From positions 62,001-126,000 of the forward strand of contig NZ_BJOG01000001.1 of assembly GCF_006540085.1 (NCBI RefSeq): a DNA stretch of 64,000 nt, in the 5' to 3' direction. The notes under the pieces are model-generated. The model saw only the letters and a list, made by a program, of their open reading frames with translations. It had not been told where the DNA came from and did not search any database. This DNA is from Microbacterium oxydans. Its GTDB lineage: Bacteria; Actinomycetota; Actinomycetes; Actinomycetales; Microbacteriaceae. How positions within the stretch are numbered: position 1 is the first letter of the stretch; each line of letters opens with the position of its first letter. Position numbers and translations under genes: made by a program. Positions 1 to 9,025 of this stretch are shown in pieces.

Positions 1-235
1 CGGAGTACGCCTCCATGCGCGGAGGGACGACGACAGCATCGGGGCAGAGCTCGCGCGCCTGCCGGCCTCCCATCGCCGTGCGCACCCCGCGCGCCTTCGC
101 CTCGTAGCTCGCCGCCAGCACGACCCCGCCGCCCACGATCACGGGTCGCCCGCGCAATTCCGGGGCGTCGCGCTGCTCGACCGACGCGTAGAACGCATCG
201 AGGTCGGCGTGCAGCACGGTCGCTTCCCCACGCAT
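1..235 (-). CDS. dinB: DNA polymerase IV (N-terminal part, cut by window edge)
   Basis: This encodes the first 78 residues of a Y-family translesion DNA polymerase; the rest lies beyond base 1. The start (ATG at 235-233) is followed by the family's N-terminal catalytic signature: [15 protein letters not shown] carries the first metal-binding Asp and the steric-gate region, then RGRPVIVGG, and [15 protein letters not shown], which contacts the incoming nucleotide. Polymerases of this kind copy past damaged bases and usually belong to the SOS response. The gene is divergent from the zinc-ribbon gene at 340 across about 100 bases in which I see no clear LexA box. The identification is firm from the motif spacing. 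Confidence 0.95.
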   Translation of the reverse strand, partial: MRGEATVLHADLDAFYASVEQRDAPELRGRPVIVGGGVVLAASYEAKARGVRTAMGGRQARELCPDAVVVPPRMEAYS

Positions 236-339
236 CCTGCTCTCCTGTCGACGAGCGGATCGTCGCATGGACCGGGGACATCCGTGGACGTCGCGCCCGG
301 CCCGCACCCGGTGTCGGTCCTCACAGGTAGGTTCGGCGC

Positions 340-1170
340 GTGCCGGAACCGGTGATGCAGTGGTGGGCGCGACGGCAGTTCTCCCGCGGTCGCGCGATTC
401 CGTATGACGTGGGAACTTATCGCGCCGGGTGGGCCGCGTACCCGGAGCTGATCCGCCAGTACCACCCCGAGCTGAATCACGGCATCGCGCTGTCGCAGAT
501 CCCTCTCGCCGCCGACGTGCTCGTGTGTTGGGAGTGCCCGGTCGGCCATCGGTTCGCCGCCACACCGACCGAGCAGCGCGAACGTCCAGGACGCGTCCGG
601 CGCCGCTCCGCGTGGTGTCCGGACTGCTCCGCGCTCGCCCGCCCGCAGCCGGTCGTGCTCGGGGAAGCTCGCGCCATCCCCCGTAAGCCCCGTCGCCCCG
701 CGCCTGCACTCTGCACCAAGACGCCCGACCTGCCCTCGGGGACCGCGTTCGCAAGTGAGTGCGCGCCGAAGCCCGCCTCTGCCGCGGAGGGACGTCTGCG
801 GGCGGGACTCGGGGTCGCGATCGAGTTCGACACCACCGTGAACGCCGTCAAGGTCTCGCGCCCGTTCTTCCGCCACACCGAGGTCTGGCCGGACATCGTG
901 TTGCCGGAGCTGCGCATCGCGATCGAGTACGACACGGTCGGCCGACACGGCCTGGAGCATGTCGGCAAGCGGCAGGACGCGGATCTGCGCAAGGACCGCG
1001 CCCTGCGTGCTGTGGGGTGGGAGGTGATCCGCATCCGCACCGGGAAGCTCGAACCGCTCGGTCCGCACGACCTGGCGCTGCCCTCCGTCGGAGCGAAGAG
1101 CATCGCCCGGATCATCGACGAGCTGCGGGTGATTCGCGGGGCGCTGATGGTGGACGCGTATCTCCGGTAG
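340..1170 (+). CDS. zinc-ribbon protein with C-terminal nuclease-like (Vsr/DUF559-type) domain
   Basis: The product is 276 residues. Near residue 63 there is CWECPVGH and about 30 residues later CPDC, which together look like a four-cysteine zinc ribbon. The C-terminal third ([17 protein letters not shown], then [24 protein letters not shown]) has the layout of very-short-patch-repair/DUF559-type endonuclease folds: an acidic residue on a hydrophobic strand, a helix rich in Asp, Lys and Arg, then a strand ending in IRIR. The start taken is GTG at 340; an in-frame ATG at 355 is possible. It lies beside and divergent from dinB. A DNA-binding or nicking role is inferred from the fold only. Confidence 0.65.
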   Translation: MPEPVMQWWARRQFSRGRAIPYDVGTYRAGWAAYPELIRQYHPELNHGIALSQIPLAADVLVCWECPVGHRFAATPTEQRERPGRVRRRSAWCPDCSALARPQPVVLGEARAIPRKPRRPAPALCTKTPDLPSGTAFASECAPKPASAAEGRLRAGLGVAIEFDTTVNAVKVSRPFFRHTEVWPDIVLPELRIAIEYDTVGRHGLEHVGKRQDADLRKDRALRAVGWEVIRIRTGKLEPLGPHDLALPSVGAKSIARIIDELRVIRGALMVDAYLR

Positions 1171-1178
1171 GTGCCCCG

Positions 1179-1970
1179 TCAGCCCTCGAAACGCTCCCGC
1201 AGACCCGGGTCGAGGGCGATGTCGCCGAAGGATGCCGTCCACGCGCCGTCGACCGCGATGGACTGCCCCGACAGGTACGGCGCCTCGTCGGAGAGAAGGA
1301 ACGCCGTGAGCGCGGCCACCTCTTCCGCCCGGGCGATCCGGCCCATGGGCGGCCCCTCGGCGAGGGCACGTTCCTCGGCGGCGGGATCGGCAGCCCGGGC
1401 GATCTGCGCCTCCAGATGCGGGGTGCGCACGCCACCGGGAGCGACCGTATTGGCTCGTATGCCCAGAGCGCCATACGACACGGCCACGCTGCGGGTGAGC
1501 GCGTCGATGCCGCCCTTGGTGAACTCATACGCGGCGTGGTCGGTGAAGCTGGAGCGTCCGTGGATCGAACCGATGTTGACGATGGCGCCCGCCACACCCT
1601 GGTCGACGAATGCGGAGACGGCCGTCGAACAGCCCCAGATGTAGCCGAAGCCGTTGATGTCGAGCACCTCGCGCACCACGGACTCGTCGAGCTCGTGCAG
1701 GGGCGTCCGTTTCGTGATGCCGGCGTTGTTGACCCAGCCGGCGAGTGGGGCTCTGGCGCGGGCAGCAGCAGCCGCGCGCTCGTGCGTCGAGCGATCCGAC
1801 GCGTCACCGAGCACCACCTCGGCCACGATGCCGTCTTCGACCGTGCCCGAGCCGGCAGAGCGCTCGAGCCCGACCACGATCCATCCGTCAGCCGTGAGGC
1901 GCTCTGCGATGGCACGGCCGATGCCCTTGCCGCTGCCCGTCACGACGACGCTGCGTGCAGATTCCGTCAT
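1179..1970 (-). CDS. SDR-family NAD(P)-dependent oxidoreductase
   Basis: This 263-residue classical short-chain dehydrogenase has the cofactor motif TGSGKGIG near residue 10, NNAG in mid-protein, a catalytic Ser followed by Tyr-x3-Lys (YEFTK), and a C-terminal SGQSIAVDG typical of the fold. The start is the ATG at 1970, one base after the stop of the enolase-superfamily gene; longer in-frame starts would run into that gene and were rejected. It is the last gene of a three-gene minus-strand operon, so it probably oxidises or reduces an intermediate of the dehydratase pathway. The substrate cannot be told from sequence. Confidence 0.88.
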   Translation of the reverse strand: MTESARSVVVTGSGKGIGRAIAERLTADGWIVVGLERSAGSGTVEDGIVAEVVLGDASDRSTHERAAAAARARAPLAGWVNNAGITKRTPLHELDESVVREVLDINGFGYIWGCSTAVSAFVDQGVAGAIVNIGSIHGRSSFTDHAAYEFTKGGIDALTRSVAVSYGALGIRANTVAPGGVRTPHLEAQIARAADPAAEERALAEGPPMGRIARAEEVAALTAFLLSDEAPYLSGQSIAVDGAWTASFGDIALDPGLRERFEG

Positions 1971-1971
1971 G

Positions 1972-3048
1972 TCAGTCCCTCTCGAATCGGAAGACGGCGG
2001 GATCGAGAGCGAAGCCGAGTCCCGTGGCATCCGTCGGGCGCACCAGACCCTCGAACGACGGACCACCGAGGATGAACGACGGAGCAGGGTCGTACGGGTT
2101 GATTCCTCGCGCGAACGTCTCCACGCCGATCCCGAGGTGCGCGGTGACCTCGGGATACACGTGCCCGGAGACCGGGACACCGCGCTCGGTCGCCCATGCG
2201 ATCATCTCGCGGGCGGGCGTCACACCACCGATCGCCACGACGTCGAGGCGCAGCGCCTCGACACCACCGACCTCGACCAGCGCCTTCAGCACCGCGGGAT
2301 CGGTGACCTCATCGCCGACGGCGACCGCCAGGCCCGATTCCCGGCGGATGCGCGCGACACCTGCTGCGTCTTCCGGCAGCAGCGGGTCTTCGAGCCACGC
2401 GAGCTGCGGGTCGCCCCACTGCGCGATCTCCGCGAGCGCGGTGTCAGCATCCGGCCAGCCGAAACCCACATCGACGACCAGCCCTGTGTCAGCGGGCAGC
2501 TCTGCGTTCAGAGTCGCCAGGAGTTCGTGCATGTATGCCGGATCCGGAATGCGCGAGATCTTCACGTTCGTCCATCCAGCAGCCTGCGCGAGAACCTCGT
2601 CGGCGACCTCCCGCGGAGCCCGGTCCGCAGACGGGTAAGCGGCGACCAGCATCGACTCCCGGGGAGCATCACCGGTGCCGAGCAGCTTCCACAGCGGCAT
2701 GCCCGCGCGCCGGGCGGCGATGTCCCAGAGGGCGATGTCGACCAGCCCCATGGCGCGCCGCACCAAGCCCACCCGGCCGACGATGGCACTGCCGCGCAGC
2801 ATCCGCTCCCACGCCGCCGCAGGGTCGTCGGCATCCGCACCCACCGCGTGCGGGGCGACGAGACGGCCGACGATCTCGGCCATCGGCGCCTCCCGCGAAA
2901 GGCAGTACGCCATCCCGGTCGTTCCGTCATCGGCTGTCACCTGCACGGCGGAGTACTCTCGCCGCACGACTGTCATCGCGCCGAGCTGCAGTGGCGCAGG
3001 GAGCGGCAGTACGGCGGTGGCCGTGTCGATGCGGGCGATCGTGGTCAT
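1972..3048 (-). CDS. enolase-superfamily (mandelate racemase/muconate lactonizing type) enzyme
   Basis: This 358-residue protein has the N-terminal capping domain and the C-terminal barrel of the enolase superfamily. Likely active-site residues are Lys163 (VKIS), metal ligands Asp193 (VVDVGF), Glu220 (WLEDP) and Glu247 (VGDEV), and His296 (SGHVYPE). This set fits the mandelate-racemase-like acid sugar dehydratases, which remove water from an aldonic or uronic acid after taking the proton beside the carboxylate. It sits between two SDR genes, with a 4-nt ATGA overlap upstream and a 1-nt gap downstream. A sugar-acid dehydratase role is inferred from the family and the SDR partners. Confidence 0.85.
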   Translation of the reverse strand: MTTIARIDTATAVLPLPAPLQLGAMTVVRREYSAVQVTADDGTTGMAYCLSREAPMAEIVGRLVAPHAVGADADDPAAAWERMLRGSAIVGRVGLVRRAMGLVDIALWDIAARRAGMPLWKLLGTGDAPRESMLVAAYPSADRAPREVADEVLAQAAGWTNVKISRIPDPAYMHELLATLNAELPADTGLVVDVGFGWPDADTALAEIAQWGDPQLAWLEDPLLPEDAAGVARIRRESGLAVAVGDEVTDPAVLKALVEVGGVEALRLDVVAIGGVTPAREMIAWATERGVPVSGHVYPEVTAHLGIGVETFARGINPYDPAPSFILGGPSFEGLVRPTDATGLGFALDPAVFRFERD

Positions 3049-3803
3049 TCGGGCTTCTTCGCCAGGGGCACGCCGTAGTCCACCATGAAGCCACCGTCGA
3101 CATACAGCGTCTGCCCGTTCATGTAGCGCGACTGGTCGGAGACGAGGAAGCTGACCGCGGCCGCGATCTCACTTGCCTCCGCCAGGCGCTTCGCGGGGAT
3201 ACGCGACAGGATCGTGTCCAGGCTCAGCGTCCCCTGCTCGACGCCCTGCCGGAAGACGCCCGTGTCGACGTAACCGGGCGCGACAGCGTTGACCCGCACA
3301 CCGCGCGACGCCCACTCCGCCCCCGCCGTGGAGGTGAGTCCGATGACGGCGGCCTTGGTCGTGGCGTAGGGTGCCCGCCCCGCGGAGCCGCGCGAGGAGA
3401 TGGAGGAGATGTTGACGATGCGGCCCTCACCACGGTCGAGCATGCGCTTCCCTGCGGCCTGGAGCGCGGAGAACACCCCGTGCAGGTTCACGTCGACGAC
3501 CGCGGACCACTCATCCCACGTGAGGTCTTCGATGCCACGGTGCCGCTGGATCCCGGCGTTGTTCACGAGCACCTCGATGGGCCCGAGCTCCGCCTCGATC
3601 TCACCGAAGACCCGGTCGACCCCGGCGTGGTCGGTGACATCGAGCTCCCGCCACAGGATCCCGGCGGGGTTCTCGCCCGCGGTCAGCCCGGGGACGCGGT
3701 CGGTCGCGACGACGAGGTAGCCGTCCGCGGAGAGTCGCTGGCCGATCTCCCAGCCGATGCCGGCGGATCCTCCGGTGACGATGGCGACGGGTGCCTGACT
3801 CAT
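3045..3803 (-). CDS. SDR-family oxidoreductase (3-oxoacyl-ACP reductase-like)
   Basis: This 252-residue classical SDR has TGGSAGIG near the N terminus, VLVNNAGIQRH, a catalytic Ser in NISSISSRGS, YATTK for the Tyr/Lys pair, and the C-terminal LYVDGGF. The start ATG at 3803 follows a GGAG ribosome-binding site. The stop overlaps the start of the enolase-superfamily gene by 4 nt, so the two are translationally coupled. It is the first gene of its operon, and the perfect palindrome TGCTATAGCA lies 25 bp upstream of its start, matching sites around the gntR gene. A polyol or sugar-acid dehydrogenase role in the same pathway is likely. Confidence 0.88.
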   Translation of the reverse strand: MSQAPVAIVTGGSAGIGWEIGQRLSADGYLVVATDRVPGLTAGENPAGILWRELDVTDHAGVDRVFGEIEAELGPIEVLVNNAGIQRHRGIEDLTWDEWSAVVDVNLHGVFSALQAAGKRMLDRGEGRIVNISSISSRGSAGRAPYATTKAAVIGLTSTAGAEWASRGVRVNAVAPGYVDTGVFRQGVEQGTLSLDTILSRIPAKRLAEASEIAAAVSFLVSDQSRYMNGQTLYVDGGFMVDYGVPLAKKPE

Positions 3804-3828
3804 GCGTGCTTCTCCTCAGTCATACGTT

Positions 3829-3838
3829 TGCTATAGCA
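3829..3838. promoter_or_regulatory. GntR operator TGCTATAGCA (site 1)
   Basis: TGCTATAGCA is a perfect 10-bp palindrome in the 104-bp gap upstream of the SDR-enolase-SDR operon. The same sequence occurs at 8906-8915 and a one-mismatch form at 8954-8963, both next to the gntR gene. This makes the GntR regulator at 9026 the likely binder and puts the operon in its regulon. Confidence 0.75.
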
Positions 3839-3907
3839 GTCTACGGCCGCTCTCGTCGCGATGTTCCAGCCGAAAGCCTCGAAGTAGGTGGAATATCGCG
3901 ACCGGAG

Positions 3908-5296
3908 CTAGGCCAACAACCCGGCCACCACCGACACGGCGTGGGACTCCAAGAGCTCGAGGGCGCCGGGAGCCAAGGGCGTCTGCCAGGACTGATAGGC
4001 GCCGCGGTCGTACGCCTCGCGGGTCGGGAGGTACACGAACCCCGGGCCGTTCGTCAGGTTCATCACCACGATCGGCGTCTGGGGGAACCGCTCCCGCAGG
4101 GTCGTCTGCAGCCGCGAATAGGCCTCACCCGGATGCCCCACGATCACGGCGTCCCCGAGCCGCCAGGCCCACACCGGATGCGACACGGTCGGCCCCTCGA
4201 TGTAACCGTCGCGGAGGTTCCGCGCTCGTCCGAGGCGCTCCTCCCGCGAGCGCGGGTCGATGTCCTTCCACTCCTCGGCGAGTTCGTCCAGGGTGGGCAG
4301 GTCGCGCAGCGGCAGCTCGACGGCCGAGACGACTCCCGCCGCCTCCTCGCCGCCGTCCGCCGGGGTCCCTGTCCAGATCGCGAGCGGAGCACCCGACTCC
4401 ACGACACCGTCCAACGTCAGCTCCTCGCCGGGCACAGGCAAGCCGTCCAACGCCGAGAGCACCGCGTGCCCGAGCGCGCGTCCGTGCCGGTCGGCCACCG
4501 CCGCGTCGCCGGTGTACTGCTCCCGCGGGGCCAGCTCGCCCGACGCCCCCTGCACGAACAGGCACGGTGCACCGGTCGCGGCCTCCACGATCTCGCGCAT
4601 CGCGCCGACGTAGTCCGGCGACACCTCGCGGTTCTGCCAGGCCAGGGTCGTCGGATGACAGGCGTAGTTCACCAGCGTCGCCCGCACCTCCCCGTCGATG
4701 CTGATCCGGCCGATGGTCACCGTGTCGTCGGCGGTGCCCTGGGGGTTGTAGCCGACGAGCGCGCGGCCTTCGAGGTCGAGCTCGCGCTCCGCCGCGAGGG
4801 TGCAGGTGCCCGTGGTCCACTCGATGAGCCCCGATCGCGCAGCCTCCAGCGCCTCCCGCCCGGCGGCGATTCCCGCGGCGGACAGCGCCTCCAGGTACCC
4901 CGGGATGAGCTCCCCGCCCGGCAGATGCGCGTCCGCGGCGCACAGCACGGCCCCGGCGTGGGTGTGCGAGAGCGAGAGCATGAGCTGATCGGGTTCGAAG
5001 CCCAGACCGTCGAGGATGGCGCCGCGCACGCCCTGCTCGTCGGCGACTCGGCGCCACCACGTGCCGTCGACGGCGAGGAGCACCCGGGGGCGTCCGTCCG
5101 CGGCCACCACCGCGAGCGCGGTCAGCTCGAACGGCCGGTGCGCCCCCTCGGAGCGCTCCCAGTCGGCCGGGCCCCAGTTCTTGGCGCGGATGCCGACGGG
5201 CGGCGTGATGTCGCGCCGGGCGACGCCGATGCCCGCCTGCGTGCGCGGGATGCGGATGCGGTCTCCGAGGTGCGTCGCAGCTGCCGTGTCGTTCAC
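3908..5296 (-). CDS. neutral/alkaline ceramidase-like hydrolase (PF04734-type)
   Basis: This 462-residue protein opens with AGIGVARRDITPPVGI, the strand typical of neutral ceramidase-type proteins, followed by LSLSHTHAG (metal-binding histidines), YACHPTTL (a further His) and a glycine-rich NLTNGPGFVYLPTREAYDRGAYQ near the end. In this family these residues hold a catalytic zinc. I see no signal peptide, unlike secreted ceramidases. The start is GTG at 5296, 8 nt after GGAGG. It is the third gene of the MFS/beta-helix/hydrolase operon. In bacteria, relatives often sit in carbohydrate loci and their substrate is usually not ceramide, so I infer only a metal-dependent amide or ester hydrolase. 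Confidence 0.72.
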   Translation of the reverse strand: MNDTAAATHLGDRIRIPRTQAGIGVARRDITPPVGIRAKNWGPADWERSEGAHRPFELTALAVVAADGRPRVLLAVDGTWWRRVADEQGVRGAILDGLGFEPDQLMLSLSHTHAGAVLCAADAHLPGGELIPGYLEALSAAGIAAGREALEAARSGLIEWTTGTCTLAAERELDLEGRALVGYNPQGTADDTVTIGRISIDGEVRATLVNYACHPTTLAWQNREVSPDYVGAMREIVEAATGAPCLFVQGASGELAPREQYTGDAAVADRHGRALGHAVLSALDGLPVPGEELTLDGVVESGAPLAIWTGTPADGGEEAAGVVSAVELPLRDLPTLDELAEEWKDIDPRSREERLGRARNLRDGYIEGPTVSHPVWAWRLGDAVIVGHPGEAYSRLQTTLRERFPQTPIVVMNLTNGPGFVYLPTREAYDRGAYQSWQTPLAPGALELLESHAVSVVAGLLA

Positions 5297-5330
5297 GCGT
5301 GGTCCTCCCTGATGTCCATGATGCCGTCCG

Positions 5331-7523
5331 TCACGCGCTCGTCAGCACGTCTGCGATGACGACGCGCGGTCCGGCCTCCGGTAGCGACGTCTCGACGCCG
5401 CGCTCGACGGTGTCGCTGTAGAGCAGCGTCGACGGCTCGGCGAATCCGTCCGCCAGCCGTAGTCGTCCGCCGACGAACTGGCTGCCGGTGACGCGGGCGT
5501 GGTTGACGCCGGTGCCGATGTCGAGGTGCGCCGCGCCCTTCGGCACCGTCGAGGTGACCCCGCTCACCCGCCAGGTGACGACGCCGGCACCGGCGGCCCT
5601 GCCCAGCAGAGCCCCGTCCGTGCGCTCCGTGGAGAGCTCGACCCCGTCCAGGGCGATGAGCTGGTCGCGCACGGCGGTCGCGCTCAGGCGCACGACGCGC
5701 ACGGATCCGCCGCGGATGGTGACCTTGGCGGCGCCGAGCTCGAAGGGCGCACCCGGCGCCGGGCCGCTGAGGCGGCAGTCCACGAACTCGACCGGACCCG
5801 ACCCGCGAGCCTTGACCCCGTCGATCCCGGTGATCGTGCAGTCCACGAAGCGGACGGGAGCCGTGACCGGGGTCTGCACGAGCACCTGGTCCTTCGGCAG
5901 CGCGAAGGTGGAGTCCGAGATCACGGTCGGTCGCGACGAGCGCTGCGACCGTTGTCCGATCGCCAGAAGTCCCGCAGTGCACCCTCGCACCTGGGCGCCG
6001 TCTGCGTTGATGGTCATGGACGCCTGCGGATCGAAGGTGGAGCGGCCGATCACGCGCACGTTCTCCAGCGTCAGATCGCTGATCTTGGTGCCGGCGACGA
6101 ACCAGGAGCAGACGTGGTCGCGCACCGTGATGCGCTTGGCGGCGGTGCCCCACTGCGCGCCGGAGTTCGCGATGTCCATCAGACCCGAGTTGCCGATGAA
6201 GGTGAGGTCGTGCTCGTACTGCCCGTGCGTGGTGAACGGGTTGCCGCCCTGGTCGTCACCGTCGCCGTGGCAGTTCTCGACGATGCAGTAGGCGCTGGCG
6301 GTGAGGTCGTTCAGGTGCCGGGCGTTCGACGACGTGCAGTCGCTGACCCGTCCGTAGAGGCTGTAGATCTGCTGCGTGAGGTAGCCCGCGCCACCGTAGA
6401 ACACGGTCGGCGGGTTCTCCACCGAGCAGCGTTCCGTGGTGAAGTGCGTGTTCCAGCGCCGCATGATCACGGGCCACCAGGTGCGGCTCGCGTGCACGTC
6501 GGCGACGTCGCAGTGGATCGCGTACTCGAAGGCGATCGGGTGGGAGCCGGTGAGCTCCCGAGAGTCGGGGAAGGAGCCGTCGGTGGGGCCGTCGAAGGGT
6601 CCGGCGCCGAGGAACCGCATGTTCGCGATGCGCACGCCAGCGACCGGTTCCATCTGCCGCCAGATGAGCTTCCGACCCTTGTCGAGCGGCCAGCCGTTGA
6701 GGTAGTCGATGCGGATATGGGTGCCGTCGATCTGCTGTGTCACCTGCACGAAGCGCTGGAGTTCGCGCTCGTCCGCCCCTCCGCCGGCGACGGGATCGCA
6801 CTGCAGCGCCCACCAGGAGTCGACGGGGAACCGGGACGCATCGGGCACGGTGACCGCGTCGGTCAGCTCGGGCCAGGCGTCGGCCAGCGCATGCTCGACC
6901 ACGACGTCCTTCGACACCCCGGTGAAGAACATCACAGCGCCGAACGGGTTGTCGTGACTGTTCGGCTCGATGCCGTCGGTCGTGATGACGTGTCCGCCGA
7001 AGTCGATCTCGAGGTACGACCGGCTGAACCGGTGCCGCCGCTGGAACAGCAGGTCGGTGCTCGCCTCGATCCGGCGGATGCGGGGATCGTTCACCATCGC
7101 CGCGAGCGCATCGTCGGCCGTGGTCTCCGGTCCCGCGATGCCGAAGACCCGGAAGTCGACGGTGCCGTCGTGCTGCAGCAGCCAGCGGCTTCCCCGCTTG
7201 CCGGCGATGACCGTACCGCCGTTCGCTTCGATCTTCGCGTTCTCGGCGCCGACGTAGACGAGCAGCCCGGCGTCGCCCGGCGTGCGGTACCCCGCGACGA
7301 TCGCGACCTCACCGTCGCGAGCTCGGAGGCGGGACAGCTCGGCGACGGACTCCGCTCGTGTGAGATCTTTCGCACCTGCCACGACGGGAGCCGCCTGTGC
7401 GGGCGCCGTCACGGCGAGGGAGCCGGCCGCACCGAGTGCGACCGCACCGAGTCCTGCCATGAGGGCACGGCGACTCGAGGAGCGCACGGTCTCCTCCGGC
7501 ACCAGGGGAGTCCGCGCGGTCAT
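5331..7523 (-). CDS. Tat-exported right-handed beta-helix protein (putative polysaccharide lyase), paralog A
   Basis: This 730-residue protein has a twin-arginine signal (SSRRALMAGLGAVALG ending APAQA-A) and therefore is probably exported folded. The body has the short repeating strands of a pectate-lyase-like beta helix, for example IANMRFLGAG, ISDLTLENVRVIG, VRFVDCTITGI and VEFVDCRLSG. A central block (YLTQQIYSLYG, NARHLNDLTASAYCIVENCHGDGDDQG, THGQYEHDLTFIGNSGLM) is almost identical in the paralog at 12231. Conserved His, Asp, Glu and Tyr in that block are candidate catalytic residues. The start overlaps the MFS stop by 4 nt. Exported depolymerase plus importer suggests attack on an outside polysaccharide; the substrate is unknown. 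Confidence 0.75.
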   Translation of the reverse strand: MTARTPLVPEETVRSSSRRALMAGLGAVALGAAGSLAVTAPAQAAPVVAGAKDLTRAESVAELSRLRARDGEVAIVAGYRTPGDAGLLVYVGAENAKIEANGGTVIAGKRGSRWLLQHDGTVDFRVFGIAGPETTADDALAAMVNDPRIRRIEASTDLLFQRRHRFSRSYLEIDFGGHVITTDGIEPNSHDNPFGAVMFFTGVSKDVVVEHALADAWPELTDAVTVPDASRFPVDSWWALQCDPVAGGGADERELQRFVQVTQQIDGTHIRIDYLNGWPLDKGRKLIWRQMEPVAGVRIANMRFLGAGPFDGPTDGSFPDSRELTGSHPIAFEYAIHCDVADVHASRTWWPVIMRRWNTHFTTERCSVENPPTVFYGGAGYLTQQIYSLYGRVSDCTSSNARHLNDLTASAYCIVENCHGDGDDQGGNPFTTHGQYEHDLTFIGNSGLMDIANSGAQWGTAAKRITVRDHVCSWFVAGTKISDLTLENVRVIGRSTFDPQASMTINADGAQVRGCTAGLLAIGQRSQRSSRPTVISDSTFALPKDQVLVQTPVTAPVRFVDCTITGIDGVKARGSGPVEFVDCRLSGPAPGAPFELGAAKVTIRGGSVRVVRLSATAVRDQLIALDGVELSTERTDGALLGRAAGAGVVTWRVSGVTSTVPKGAAHLDIGTGVNHARVTGSQFVGGRLRLADGFAEPSTLLYSDTVERGVETSLPEAGPRVVIADVLTSA

Positions 7524-8875
7524 GAGAGCTTCTTCTCGGCCAGCAGCACCTCGGCGGGAACCGTGAAGTCCGCTCGCCGGCTCAGCACGAACGCGATGGT
7601 CGCCCCGAGCAACGTGAGTGCGGAGATCAGCAGCAGCCCCCAGATCGCGGATCCCGTGGTCTCACTGATCCACCCGATCGCATACGGCCCCGCGAAACCG
7701 GCGAGGTTGCCGACGGAGTTGATGAACGCGAGTCCGGCCGCGGCCGCCGTTCCCGTGAGCACCATGGGCGGCAGGCTCCAGAACAGCGGTGTCGTCGAGA
7801 ACAGCGCCGACATGCCGACGCACAGGGCGGCGAGCGCGAGCACCGGTGTGCCCTGCGCCGCGACCGCGGCCATGAGCGAGAGAGCGGTGATCGACAGCGT
7901 GATGCCGATCTGCAGCGGGATGTTGCCCTGCTTCCTGGCGGCACGTTCCCACGGCAGCATGACCAGCGCCGCGCACAGGTTCGGCAGCGCGACGAGCCAG
8001 CCCGTCGTGGTGTTGGAGAAGTCGCCCATGCTCTTGACGATCGTCGGCAGCCACATGCCCAGCCCGTACGCACCGAACACGACACCGAAGAACAGCACGA
8101 TCAGGGTCCACAGACGCCCGTTGCTGAACACCTCGCGCAGGCGCAGGCGCCCGTGCTTCTGCTCGGTCGCCGCGGTCTCGACAGCCAGGGTGTCGGTGAT
8201 CCAGCGCTGCTCCGTCTTGTCGAGCCAGCGCGCGTCCTGCGGGCGATCGGGCAGCCAGAAGAAGACCACGAAGGCGAGGAGCACGGCGGGGATGCCCTGC
8301 AGCAGGAAGACCAGCTGCCAGCCGTCGAGCCCCCACATCCCGTGGAGTTCGAGCATCCAACCCGACAGCGGTGCGGCGACGGCGTTCGCGATCGGGTTCG
8401 ACAGCACGAACACGACCAGCACCTGGGTGCGGTATTGCCGGGGGAACCAGAGCGTGAGGTAGAGGAGCACCCCGGGGAAGAACCCGGCCTCGGCGATGCC
8501 CAGGATGAACCGCGCGATCGCGAACTGCGTCGCATCCTGCACGAACGCGGTGAGGGCGGCGACGAGCCCCCAGGAGACCATGATGCGGGCGATCCACTTG
8601 CGGGCGCCGAACCGCTCGAGCAGGAGGTTGCTCGGCACCTCGAAGAGCAGATAGCCGATGAAGAAGATGCCGGCGGCGAACCCGAAGGCGGCCTCGGTGA
8701 TCTGCAGCGCGGCCGTCATCTCGAGCTTGGCGAACCCCGCGTTGTTGCGGTCCATGTAGGCCACGAGGTACAGCAGCCCGAGGAACGGGCCGAGGCGCCA
8801 GATGGCCTTCTTCATGGCGGAGGCTCCGACCTCCGCGGGTGTGCGCGTATCGGGGGCGGTTCGGGTCCCGGACAT
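7520..8875 (-). CDS. MFS transporter (anion:cation symporter/sugar-acid type)
   Basis: This 451-residue major facilitator protein has about 12 hydrophobic segments. It shows the ACS-family features of sugar-acid transporters: GLLYLVAYMDRNNAGFA in helix 1, GYLLFEVPSNLLLERFGARKWIARIM between helices 2 and 3, and LGIAEAGFFPGVLLYLTLWFP. The start ATG at 8875 has GAAGGAG just upstream; longer frames would run through the gntR gene. It leads the operon with the beta-helix and ceramidase-like genes and is divergent from gntR, with two operator copies between them. It probably brings in the sugar-acid product processed by the enolase-superfamily enzyme. Confidence 0.88.
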   Translation of the reverse strand: MSGTRTAPDTRTPAEVGASAMKKAIWRLGPFLGLLYLVAYMDRNNAGFAKLEMTAALQITEAAFGFAAGIFFIGYLLFEVPSNLLLERFGARKWIARIMVSWGLVAALTAFVQDATQFAIARFILGIAEAGFFPGVLLYLTLWFPRQYRTQVLVVFVLSNPIANAVAAPLSGWMLELHGMWGLDGWQLVFLLQGIPAVLLAFVVFFWLPDRPQDARWLDKTEQRWITDTLAVETAATEQKHGRLRLREVFSNGRLWTLIVLFFGVVFGAYGLGMWLPTIVKSMGDFSNTTTGWLVALPNLCAALVMLPWERAARKQGNIPLQIGITLSITALSLMAAVAAQGTPVLALAALCVGMSALFSTTPLFWSLPPMVLTGTAAAAGLAFINSVGNLAGFAGPYAIGWISETTGSAIWGLLLISALTLLGATIAFVLSRRADFTVPAEVLLAEKKLS

Positions 8876-8905
8876 GACAACTCCTTCGTCATCGGTGGAT
8901 AGGCT

Positions 8906-8915
8906 TGCTATAGCA
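8906..8915. promoter_or_regulatory. GntR operator TGCTATAGCA (site 2)
   Basis: This is a perfect copy of the 10-bp palindrome, 30 bp upstream of the MFS start, in the divergent region shared with gntR. Flanking bases agree with site 1 on one side (TTGCTATAGCA in both). Confidence 0.75.
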
Positions 8916-8953
8916 TCTAGCAAATCCGGCGCCGTGTCCACCCATCGACGAAA

Positions 8954-8963
8954 TGCCATAGCA
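8954..8963. promoter_or_regulatory. GntR operator TGCCATAGCA (site 3)
   Basis: This differs from the perfect palindrome in one base. It lies 62 bp upstream of gntR and 38 bp from the end of site 2, and is well placed for autoregulation of gntR. Confidence 0.65.
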
Positions 8964-9025
8964 TCGATCGAACGATTGCGCGCCCGCTCGACCAGACGGC
9001 ACCGTGCATCGAGAAGGGCAACCGA

